A stretch of 64,000 bases of DNA from CBDFKB01 sp965248715 (GTDB lineage: Bacteria > Pseudomonadota > Alphaproteobacteria > Rhizobiales > Rhizobiaceae), in NCBI GenBank assembly GCA_965248715.1, contig CBDFKB010000007.1:744001-808000 (forward strand), in the 5' to 3' direction. Positions 1-6,947 of the stretch are shown here, one piece after another. The notes beneath the pieces are model-generated. The model saw only the letters and a list, made by a program, of their open reading frames with translations, had not been told where the DNA came from and did not search any database. How positions within the stretch are numbered: the first letter of the stretch is position 1; each line of letters opens with the position of its first letter. The translations under genes were made by a program, and so were the position numbers.

Positions 1-424
1 CCGATTTGATCAAGCTCGGTAGCCGGTGATAGGTCTGTGGTCCGACTACCAGATCAACCGCTGGCGCCCTTTTGAGAATTTCCTCGCCTTCTGCTTGGGC
101 CACACATCCGGCGACACCAATGGTCATGGTCTGGCCGAGATGGCGCCGCTCTAGCTTGAGTTTGCGCAAACGGCCAATTTCCGAATAAACTTTTTCCGCC
201 GCTTTTTCGCGGATATGGCAGGTGTTGAGCAACACCAGATCGGCTTTTGTCACATCATCGGTCAATTGGTAATTTTCGCCTTCCAACGTGTCGGCGATGC
301 GTTGCGAATCGTACACATTCATCTGGCAGCCATAGGTGCGCACGAACAATTTCTTGACGTCACCGCGCGATTGACGGTCGCTCGGTGTGGCGCTATTGCC
401 CGCTGCCATTGGGTTTGGCTTCAT
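1..424 (-). CDS. miaB: MiaB, tRNA-2-methylthio-N6-dimethylallyladenosine synthase (N-terminal 141 residues; 3' part outside window)
   Basis: Reading the minus strand from the ATG at 424 gives an open frame to the window edge. After a short hydrophilic tail it shows the UPF0004 domain of methylthiotransferases: KLFVRTYGCQMN near residue 25, LLNTCHIREKAAEKV near 65 and a third cysteine in GVAGCVAQAEG near 105. These three cysteines are those that bind the auxiliary iron-sulfur cluster in MiaB. The radical-SAM and TRAM domains would lie beyond position 1. By family knowledge the enzyme thiomethylates i6A37 of tRNAs reading UNN codons. The start lies 9 bases downstream of the plsC/olsA stop, so the two are probably co-transcribed. 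Confidence 0.93.
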   Translation of the reverse strand, partial: MKPNPMAAGNSATPSDRQSRGDVKKLFVRTYGCQMNVYDSQRIADTLEGENYQLTDDVTKADLVLLNTCHIREKAAEKVYSEIGRLRKLKLERRHLGQTMTIGVAGCVAQAEGEEILKRAPAVDLVVGPQTYHRLPSLIKS

Positions 425-433
425 TAGTTGATC

Positions 434-1297
434 TCAGTGGTTCGGCAAATCGGCGCTGACGGCACGGTAGTAAAGCTGGTTGACCAGCGCCTCAGCCTCG
501 GTTGCCATATGTTTTCGGTTCGATCCAGCGGTAAAATCCATGCCAGCGCCGAACGACAGGGTCACGTCATAGGCGCCGTTTCTTAGAAACTTCCATAAAT
601 GCGGCATCAAGTCGAGGTCGCCGGGCCATGCGGTATCCATGCGGCCGGCCCGCCCGAGCGGCAGGCCATGCAAATGGGTGTAGGCGATCGCCACTGGCTG
701 CACCACCACATGGCCGTGATCAAGTTCGGCCAAGGCGCTCTGCGCGGCGCCAATCAGCGCGCTTCTAAACCGCAATATGCGCACCCCATCGCCGGTTGTC
801 CCCTCGGCAAACAGCACCATGCAATCACCACCAACCAGCCGGGCGGCAATCGTATCCACATGCATGCCAACCTCAAGGCGTTTGTTGCGGTCGACGAACA
901 CCGAGCGCTGTAGGATCGCCAATATGTTGAGGCCGGGCATCGACCTTACTTCCTGTTTGGCGATGAAACTCAATTCGCACACGCTGCCGAACACCATGAT
1001 GTCGGACCATGAAAGATGGTTCGCGATCAGCAACAAGGGACGGCGTTGATCCAGCGCGCCTGAAATGTGAACCCGCACCCCCAAGGCATGCAGAACTGTC
1101 GAATGCCACCACATCGGCAACCGTTTGCCTGCTGATGTGGCAAATCGTACCAGCAAATATTGCACTGGAATGAGAACCACCGTCATTGTTATCAACACCG
1201 GCAACACAATGATCATGCGTAAATTGCCAATCATGCGGACACGCTCACTGGCGCGGCCGGCGATCGCGGCAATGGGCAACTGCAAATCGCTCGCCAT
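434..1297 (-). CDS. olsA: Lysophospholipid-type acyltransferase of the PlsC family, probable OlsA (lyso-ornithine lipid O-acyltransferase)
   Basis: The 287-residue protein has one N-terminal membrane segment (about residues 28-55) and then the PlsC acyltransferase motifs: NHLSWSDI (the HX4D catalytic motif, about 93-100), FVDRNKR (about 134-140), LFAEGTTGDG (about 161-170) and VVQPVAIAY (about 198). The family transfers acyl groups from acyl-ACP or acyl-CoA to a lysolipid hydroxyl at the inner membrane. Its place between rimI and miaB matches what I recall for olsA of Sinorhizobium, and an olsB homologue is also in this window (47184-47996), so ornithine-lipid synthesis is the preferred role. 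A plain 1-acylglycerol-3-phosphate acyltransferase is the alternative; the sequence alone does not decide. Confidence 0.85.
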   Translation of the reverse strand: MASDLQLPIAAIAGRASERVRMIGNLRMIIVLPVLITMTVVLIPVQYLLVRFATSAGKRLPMWWHSTVLHALGVRVHISGALDQRRPLLLIANHLSWSDIMVFGSVCELSFIAKQEVRSMPGLNILAILQRSVFVDRNKRLEVGMHVDTIAARLVGGDCMVLFAEGTTGDGVRILRFRSALIGAAQSALAELDHGHVVVQPVAIAYTHLHGLPLGRAGRMDTAWPGDLDLMPHLWKFLRNGAYDVTLSFGAGMDFTAGSNRKHMATEAEALVNQLYYRAVSADLPNH

Positions 1298-1353
1298 GGC
1301 GTAATATGGTTAGTTTTCAAATTTTTGGCCTCAATCGGATATGGCGCTCGGGT

Positions 1354-1881
1354 CTATTGAATATCAAGCTGCATGACAAGCGCATTGCCGCCAATGGTGG
1401 TTTGGTTAGCGGCATCGGTGGTTGCGCCGGCCTGCCGCAAATCACGGTAATAGGCTGCACGCACCCCGACCTCGCAAAAGCCGAGCGAGCGATAGAGCGC
1501 GATTGCCGCCTGATTGCGATCGCTTACTTCCAGAAACAATTTACGTACCCGGTCGGCGTGTAATTGCCGCAAGCATTGTTCCATCAATTGCCGGGCGATA
1601 CCATTGCCGCGCAATTTCCGGCTGACCGCGATCGACAACACTTCGGCCTCGTCCGCGGCTTCACGACAAACAACAAACCCAGCCGCTTGACGCCGGCCGC
1701 GGCCAATCGGCAGGGCAACCAGCAAGCTCACCTGGCGATCGGCCATCATCGTGGCTATCTCATCTTGCGGCCAGGCTCGGTCGAAACCTTCCGCATGTAA
1801 TTGTGAGAGCGCTGCCAGATCCGCATCAATTGCGCTTTCCACCAAATAAGCAGTGGTCCTTTTTCGCGAAAACCAGTTCAA
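1354..1881 (-). CDS. rimI: RimI-like GNAT N-acetyltransferase
   Basis: A 175-residue GNAT fold protein. The acetyl-CoA binding segment is visible as VSRKLRGNGIARQLM (about 87-101; R-x-x-G-x-G/A), followed by LEVSDRNQAAIALYRSLGF (about 117-135), the classic RimI/Ard1 motif B. RimI acetylates the N-terminal alanine of ribosomal protein S18, but many rhizobial copies may have other targets. The frame overlaps the tsaB stop by 4 bases, and the tsaB-rimI pairing is common in bacteria. The C-terminal extension after GVRAAYYRD is about 30 residues longer than the E. coli protein. Confidence 0.88.
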   Translation of the reverse strand: MNWFSRKRTTAYLVESAIDADLAALSQLHAEGFDRAWPQDEIATMMADRQVSLLVALPIGRGRRQAAGFVVCREAADEAEVLSIAVSRKLRGNGIARQLMEQCLRQLHADRVRKLFLEVSDRNQAAIALYRSLGFCEVGVRAAYYRDLRQAGATTDAANQTTIGGNALVMQLDIQ

Positions 1882-2579
1882 GGCAGTGCTGCCTGGCTAA
1901 ATATCGGCGCCGATTGGACTTTGGCGTCGAGGTTGCGCAGGTAAATCGGCGCTGCTGGCGCCGGTGCGCATTTGCTTGCAAACCGCACCAGGGTTTCGGC
2001 AGGAACCGCACCCAATTGGTGGGCGACCGTGATATCGCTACTGTCTGCGCCAAATAGCGCCAGCAGCCGCACCGCACCGGAGCCGCACACGATGATTTCT
2101 CGATCGCACCGAGTGGCGGCGATTGCCTCATAGATTGTCTCATAAGAAGCGCAATTGGGCTCAGTAAACCCGATGCAATCATGGTCGAATTGCTGCCAAT
2201 AGGCTTGTTCGCGCCTGGCATCGAGCACTGCGAAAATCGACGCCGGCCGGGTTTGCGTCAACCCTGCCGCGTGGGCCGCACTGGCAGCCAGCATCGAGAT
2301 CGGGATTGTTGGAATATCCAGCACCGCTGCCAGACCGCGCGCCACCGCAAGTCCAATCCGCACCCCGGTAAACGAGCCCGGACCGTTGGTCACCGCCACC
2401 GCCGTGGTTGCGGCAAAATCACTTTCGGCATCCCGATAGCAATCGCTGATAAAGGCCATCAGATGTTCAGCGTGGCCGCGCGCCATTTCCTGTGACCGCA
2501 CAGCAATAAGCGCCCCGTCGGATTGCCGGCCCAAAGCCGCAGTGCAGCGCTCGCCACAGCTATCGATAACCAAAAGCAT
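1878..2579 (-). CDS. tsaB: TsaB, tRNA threonylcarbamoyladenosine biosynthesis partner protein
   Basis: The 234-residue protein is an ASKHA-fold pseudo-protease. It opens with MLLVIDSCGERCTAALG and contains VTNGPGSFTGVRIGLAVARG (about 65-84), the TsaB signature. TsaB dimerises with TsaD and is needed for t6A37 formation in ANN-decoding tRNAs. The open frame extends 22 residues upstream into nfuA, but the ATG at 2579 aligns with the family N-terminus and leaves a 43-base gap, so I chose it. It overlaps rimI by 4 bases, indicating translational coupling. Confidence 0.92.
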   Translation of the reverse strand: MLLVIDSCGERCTAALGRQSDGALIAVRSQEMARGHAEHLMAFISDCYRDAESDFAATTAVAVTNGPGSFTGVRIGLAVARGLAAVLDIPTIPISMLAASAAHAAGLTQTRPASIFAVLDARREQAYWQQFDHDCIGFTEPNCASYETIYEAIAATRCDREIIVCGSGAVRLLALFGADSSDITVAHQLGAVPAETLVRFASKCAPAPAAPIYLRNLDAKVQSAPIFSQAALP

Positions 2580-2622
2580 GATTGCCCGGATTGCTCTCTT
2601 TGCCGCAATACGCCGGCGCCAA

Positions 2623-3195
2623 CTATTGCATGGCCTCGACCTCAAGCACTTCTGGAATGAAATGGCGTAGAAGGTTCTGGATGCCGTGTTTCAAGGTCGC
2701 GGTCGATGACGGGCAGCCGGCGCAGGCGCCACGCATGTTCAAATACACGATACCTTGCTTAAACCCGCGAAAAGTAATGTCGCCGCCGTCCTGGGCCACC
2801 GCCGGCCGCACCCTGGTGTCGAGCAATTCCTTGATGGTGTCGACGATGTGTCGGTGTTCTTCCTCAAAAAACTCCTCATCGTCGCCTATAGAGCCTGCGC
2901 TGTTGGCAAATAACACCGGTTCGCCGGTCATGAAATGTTCCATGATCGCGCCGAGGATCGCCGGCTTCAGGTGCTGCCACTCCCCGTCGTTCTTGGTAAC
3001 AGTGATGAAATCGTAGCCGAAAAACACACCGCTCACGCCTTCGATCATGAACAGCCGCCGGGCTAGCGGCGACTGGTCCTCGGCAGCTTCAGGCGAATTG
3101 AAGTCGACCGCGTCGCCTTGGTTGACGGTCTGGCCCGGTATGAATTTCAACGTCGCCGGGTTGGGAGTTGCTTCGGTCTGGATGAACATGGCCAA
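2623..3195 (-). CDS. nfuA: Nfu-type iron-sulfur scaffold/carrier (NifU C-terminal domain protein)
   Basis: 190 residues with two domains. The Nfu_N domain starts MFIQTEATPNPATLKFIPG and covers about 1-90. The NifU-like C-terminal domain carries GACAGCPSSTATLKHGI (about 157-173), whose CXXC pair holds a transient 4Fe-4S cluster between two subunits. The protein delivers Fe-S clusters to apo-enzymes in the cytoplasm. Two Met codons (3195 and 3189) are both possible starts. It sits upstream of tsaB on the same strand; the 5' side is separated from the stress protein gene by a REP-A repeat. Confidence 0.93.
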   Translation of the reverse strand: MAMFIQTEATPNPATLKFIPGQTVNQGDAVDFNSPEAAEDQSPLARRLFMIEGVSGVFFGYDFITVTKNDGEWQHLKPAILGAIMEHFMTGEPVLFANSAGSIGDDEEFFEEEHRHIVDTIKELLDTRVRPAVAQDGGDITFRGFKQGIVYLNMRGACAGCPSSTATLKHGIQNLLRHFIPEVLEVEAMQ

Positions 3196-3357
3196 CCTCC
3201 TTCATCGTAATATCGGCATCATCTTGCGTGCTCGGTTGCGCGCTGGTGATTGAAAAATATGTCGTCGCATTGCCATTGCAAGAGCCAGCGCACCCGCCGA
3301 CCGGTTGCTGCAAACCTTTACGGCAGGTCGTGTCACGGTTTCTTGGCAACCAGCCCT
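3196..3357. other. Intergenic region upstream of nfuA
   Basis: About 160 bases between the nfuA start and a REP-A repeat. This stretch must hold the nfuA promoter. I see no convincing operator, hairpin or small gene in it; short open frames crossing it are low-complexity shadows. Confidence 0.4.
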
Positions 3358-3460
3358 AGCGCTTGTCACGAAGCATTGGATTCGTTCCGTCGCGCTATCT
3401 TTTTATTTGTGCGTGTCATTTTTCCCAAAACCGGTACCCACTTTTGGGTGACACGCCCTA
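3358..3460 (+). repeat. REP-A mosaic repeat, variant 2 (GTGTCA/TGACAC arm)
   Basis: Starts AGCGCTTGTCACGAAGC and ends GGGTGACACGCC. It consists of a first imperfect palindrome (AGCGC...GCGCT), a T-rich linker and a second hairpin whose arms read GTGTCA and TGACAC and contain CCCAAAA/TTTTGGG. It is the same family as the copies at 14.5, 22.5, 33.6, 47.1 and 52 kb, with the second arm replaced. It runs into the last codons of the downstream stress protein gene on the other strand. Confidence 0.85.
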
Positions 3461-3949
3461 GCATAGATCTCGAATGTCCTGATCCGATAAATTGTACGGC
3501 ACCACGACCACCGGTAGTGGAAATGCCGAACCTTTGCCGACGATCGCAGATACCAACGGGCCCGGTCCCTCTCGCGATTCACTGGCCGCCAGCACCATGA
3601 TCGCGATGTCCGGGTCGTCTTCGATCAGTTCTTCAATTTGTAAAAGCGGTTGGCCTTCGCGAACCACGGTTTCAGGATCGATATTGGCGTATTCACGCAC
3701 GAATTCCGACTGGGTCGCCAGCGCAGTTTCCGCCTCCTCCAGCGCCTCGGCGCGCATGATGTTTTCAACGCCGATCCAGTGCTGAAAATCACTAGGCGTA
3801 ATCACGTACAGCAATACCAATTGACCATTGGTGCTGACCGCTCTAAGTGCCGCATAAAGCGCCGCGCGATTGCATTCCGGTGTTGTATCCACAATGGCGA
3901 GGAATTTGCGGTTGTGACCTTCCTCGCGGATGCGCCGCTTATTTTCCAT
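3458..3949 (-). CDS. Universal stress protein (UspA family)
   Basis: A single-domain 163-residue Usp protein. The N-terminal strand KFLAIVDTTPECNRAALYAALRA (here split by position: about 14-36) and the C-terminal VSAIVGKGSAFPLPVVVVP (about 130-148) match the family; the ATP-binding G-2x-G-9x-G(S/T) pattern is only partly kept. Usp proteins respond to stress by an unclear mechanism. In rhizobia this gene sits between trpS and nfuA, as here. Its last bases touch the REP-A repeat, so the repeat may act as its 3' end structure. Confidence 0.88.
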   Translation of the reverse strand: MENKRRIREEGHNRKFLAIVDTTPECNRAALYAALRAVSTNGQLVLLYVITPSDFQHWIGVENIMRAEALEEAETALATQSEFVREYANIDPETVVREGQPLLQIEELIEDDPDIAIMVLAASESREGPGPLVSAIVGKGSAFPLPVVVVPYNLSDQDIRDLC

Positions 3950-3984
3950 AAGATCATTGTGCCGTTATTGCCGTGCGCTGACAA

Positions 3985-4023
3985 GCCATTAGAACGGGCC
4001 ATTAGAACGGGCCATTAGAACAG
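3985..4023. repeat. Three tandem 13-bp repeats
   Basis: The unit GCCATTAGAACGG occurs three times head to tail; the last copy ends ACAG instead of ACGG. It lies in the 142-base gap upstream of the stress protein gene and downstream of trpS, so it may contain promoter or operator elements for the stress protein, or may simply be slippage-generated. Confidence 0.85.
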
Positions 4024-4091
4024 GCCAAATAATTCGCCAAATTGATAGGATGGTTGATTTGCGGTCGAGACCCGTCTTGATCATTAGCTGA

Positions 4092-5129
4092 TCATGAACC
4101 GACAAAGCCGATAATTTCGCGAACCGAGCGCATGGTACCCACGGCTATTGCTTGCGCGCGGCCCGCACCGTCGGCCAGCACCTGGTCAATATGGCCTGGA
4201 TCGTCCAACAGCCGGCGCATTTCACCATTGACCGGGGCGAGTTTTTCCACTGCCAACTCGGCCAGCACCGGTTTGAACTCGGAAAATTGCCGGCCGGCAA
4301 ACTGTTCGATCACCTGCGACTTTGTGCACTCGGCCAACGCCGCATAGATGCCGATCAGATTGTCCGCTTCGGGTCGCTCCTTGAGGTCTTCGATCTGCTC
4401 GGGCAGCGGGTCGGGATCGGTGCGGGCGCGACGGATCTTGCGCGCAATGGTATCGGCATCGTCGGTCAAATTGATGCGGGAGAGTTCCGCCGGTTCGGAT
4501 TTCGACATTTTCTTACGCCCGTCTTTGAGCGACATCACCCGGGTCGCCGGCCCCTCGATCACCGGCTCGGTAATCGGGAAAAACCCTTGGCCATGTCCAA
4601 GATCGGCAATCTGCTTGGCAAAATCATGATTGAACTTGGTGGCGATATCGCGGGTCAGTTCCAAATGCTGTTTTTGGTCCTCGCCGACCGGCACATGGGT
4701 GCCGAGATAAAGCAAAATGTCAGCCGCCATCAAGGTCGGGTAGGCAAACAGGCCGACCGAGGCGTTTTCTCGGTCCTTGCCGGCCTTTTCCTTGAACTGG
4801 GTCATCCGATTGAGCCAGCCGAGCCGGGCCACGCAGTTGAAAATCCACGCCAGTTCGGCATGTTGCGGTACCTGGCTTTGGTTGAAAACGATGTGTCGGG
4901 TCGGATCGATGCCGGCAGCGAGAAAAGCGGCGGTCACTTCGCGGATGTTGTTGGCGAGGATTGCTGGGTCCTGCCATACGGTAATCGCGTGCATGTCGAC
5001 CACACAGTAGACGCATTCATGGCTTTCCTGTAGGGCGACAAATTTCCGGATCGCGCCGAGATAATTGCCGAGATGCAAATTACCGGTTGGCTGAACACCG
5101 GAAAATACCCGGTTGGTGAACTGGTTCAT
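4092..5129 (-). CDS. trpS: Tryptophanyl-tRNA synthetase
   Basis: Class I aminoacyl-tRNA synthetase that charges tRNA-Trp. From the ATG at 5129 the product is 345 residues, the normal bacterial length. The HIGH-type motif appears as PTGNLHLGNYLGAI (about 13-26) and the KMSKS loop as KKMSKSEP (about 206). The open frame extends 27 residues further upstream, but that part is unlike the family; MNQFTNRVFSGVQPTG is the usual start. It precedes the stress protein and follows murJ on the same strand, the normal rhizobial order. Confidence 0.95.
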   Translation of the reverse strand: MNQFTNRVFSGVQPTGNLHLGNYLGAIRKFVALQESHECVYCVVDMHAITVWQDPAILANNIREVTAAFLAAGIDPTRHIVFNQSQVPQHAELAWIFNCVARLGWLNRMTQFKEKAGKDRENASVGLFAYPTLMAADILLYLGTHVPVGEDQKQHLELTRDIATKFNHDFAKQIADLGHGQGFFPITEPVIEGPATRVMSLKDGRKKMSKSEPAELSRINLTDDADTIARKIRRARTDPDPLPEQIEDLKERPEADNLIGIYAALAECTKSQVIEQFAGRQFSEFKPVLAELAVEKLAPVNGEMRRLLDDPGHIDQVLADGAGRAQAIAVGTMRSVREIIGFVGS

Positions 5130-5294
5130 CGATGGCTCCGAATGCCGAACAATTGCGGGAGAACTTCCGCGCGCGGTTATGGCGAAGCGTTGCGCTGCTG
5201 GCAAGCGCAAGCTGGGGCCAGCAATTCATTAGGCCGTGTCATGTTTAAATGGAACCATTATGATCGAGCGGCTTTGTGACAAGATCAAGGTCGA

Positions 5295-6872
5295 TTATTT
5301 TCCGGCAAAGCGGCCAATAACCCTCGCAATCAAGCGGCGCTCTATGCCACCGGTGAAGGTTAAAACCGTGAAATAGCAGATGGCAGCAACGCCGATCAGC
5401 GAGGAAAGTGACACCAGGCGGATCAGGAATGATTGCGCGTGCAACAAGGGGCCAAACCACCCTGTCGCAGCAATAATCAACCCGGCCATGATGGCGCTGG
5501 CAGCGACAACCGCCACCAACCGCTTGATGGTGACCGCCTCGGGACTAAATTGCCTGCGCCGTACTAAAAACAACACCAGCAACGCGGTGTTGAGCCAACC
5601 GCCGGTCGAAGTGCCGATGGCGATTGCCACATGGCCAAACGATGCGAATAGAGCCAGGCTGAGCACGATATTGGCCACCGCGTTGACAAGTGCAAACCAC
5701 ATGGGCGAGCGCATGTCTTCGCGCGCGAAATAGGCCGGTGTGAACACTTTGATCAACACGAAGGCCGGCACCCCCCAGGCAAACATAGCCAATGCGGCTG
5801 CGGTCAGCTCGGTGGTTTGCGCGCTAAAGGCGCCGCGCTCGAACAGCAATTTGACGATTTCGTCGGCCAGCAAATAAAGGCCAACCGCCGCCGGCAGGGT
5901 CAGCACCATTGAAAATTCCAGCGATCGATTTTGCAGCCGGTCGCTTTCGCCATGATCGCCGCTTTCGCGCTCTTTTAGCAGCGCCCGGGATAATTCCGGC
6001 AACAAGACCACGCCGATAGCAATGCCGATCACCCCGAGCGGCAATTGATAAATCCGATCGGCAAAACTCAACACCGCGATCGCCCCACCTTGGGCCGAGG
6101 CAATGTTTTGCCCGATCAGCAGATTGATCTGGGTAATGCCACCGGTCAGCGCCACCGGGGCGGCAAGCATCAACAGCCTGCGCACCGACGCGGTAATCCG
6201 CGGCAATCGCAACCGCAAGCTAAACGGTAGTCGCGCCAGCCCCCATATCAACAATGCAAGCTGCAAGGCGCCGGCAAGAACGACCCCCCAAGCCAGCAAT
6301 CTGCCGGTGCCGGTATCGCCATGCCCGTTCGCCATCGCCGTACACAGACAGGCGATCAGCACAATGTTTAAGATCACCGGCGCCAGAGCGGCAAGAAAAT
6401 AACGCCTGAACGCATTCAATATGCCAGAAAACATCGCCATCAGCGACATAAACAGCAGGTAGGGGAACATCACCCGGGCCAGTTCCACCGTGACCGCAAA
6501 TTTCTCGCTGTTCGGGTCGAACCGGGCAGCGATTATGGTATCGACCAAAAACGGCATGGCAATGATTGCAGCCACCGTCAGGATCAATAAAACGCAGATC
6601 AGTACCGAGAGTATGCTCTCTGCGAATTCCCGCGCCGCCTCGCGGCCGCCGGCCTCCAGTTCCTTGGCAAACAAAGGAATGAAGGCAGAGTTAAACGCGC
6701 CCTCAGCCAGTAGCCGGCGGAACAGGTTGGGAAACCTAAACGCCGCATAAAAAGCATCGGCGACCGGGCCGGCGCCCAAAATTGACGCAATCAGCATTTC
6801 TCGTACGAAGCCGAGCACCCGACTGGCCATGGTGGCGCCGCCGACCGTGGCGAATTTCGTCAGCAAGCTCAT
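5295..6872 (-). CDS. murJ: MurJ lipid II flippase
   Basis: A 525-residue polytopic membrane protein of the MOP superfamily, with about 14 hydrophobic segments. It begins MSLLTKFATVGGATMASRVL, the conserved MurJ N-terminus, and has AFYAAFRFPNLFRRLLAEGA (about 45-64), the characteristic R-rich loop, and MFAWGVPAFVLIKVFTPAYF in the second half. It moves lipid II across the inner membrane for peptidoglycan synthesis. The frame is open 15 residues further upstream but the chosen ATG fits the family. It follows glnD with a 75-base gap. Confidence 0.94.
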   Translation of the reverse strand: MSLLTKFATVGGATMASRVLGFVREMLIASILGAGPVADAFYAAFRFPNLFRRLLAEGAFNSAFIPLFAKELEAGGREAAREFAESILSVLICVLLILTVAAIIAMPFLVDTIIAARFDPNSEKFAVTVELARVMFPYLLFMSLMAMFSGILNAFRRYFLAALAPVILNIVLIACLCTAMANGHGDTGTGRLLAWGVVLAGALQLALLIWGLARLPFSLRLRLPRITASVRRLLMLAAPVALTGGITQINLLIGQNIASAQGGAIAVLSFADRIYQLPLGVIGIAIGVVLLPELSRALLKERESGDHGESDRLQNRSLEFSMVLTLPAAVGLYLLADEIVKLLFERGAFSAQTTELTAAALAMFAWGVPAFVLIKVFTPAYFAREDMRSPMWFALVNAVANIVLSLALFASFGHVAIAIGTSTGGWLNTALLVLFLVRRRQFSPEAVTIKRLVAVVAASAIMAGLIIAATGWFGPLLHAQSFLIRLVSLSSLIGVAAICYFTVLTFTGGIERRLIARVIGRFAGK

Positions 6873-6947
6873 TTGCAGCCGCCAAGCAGCATCAGCAAAG
6901 CGGTTGCGCCGCCGCAAACCACCATCACCGGAAAGAGGTGCCGGCGC

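Noticed and set aside
4152..5033. Long plus-strand frame (293 codons) opposite trpS
   Set aside because: Shadow of trpS, which has full-length family motifs on the minus strand.
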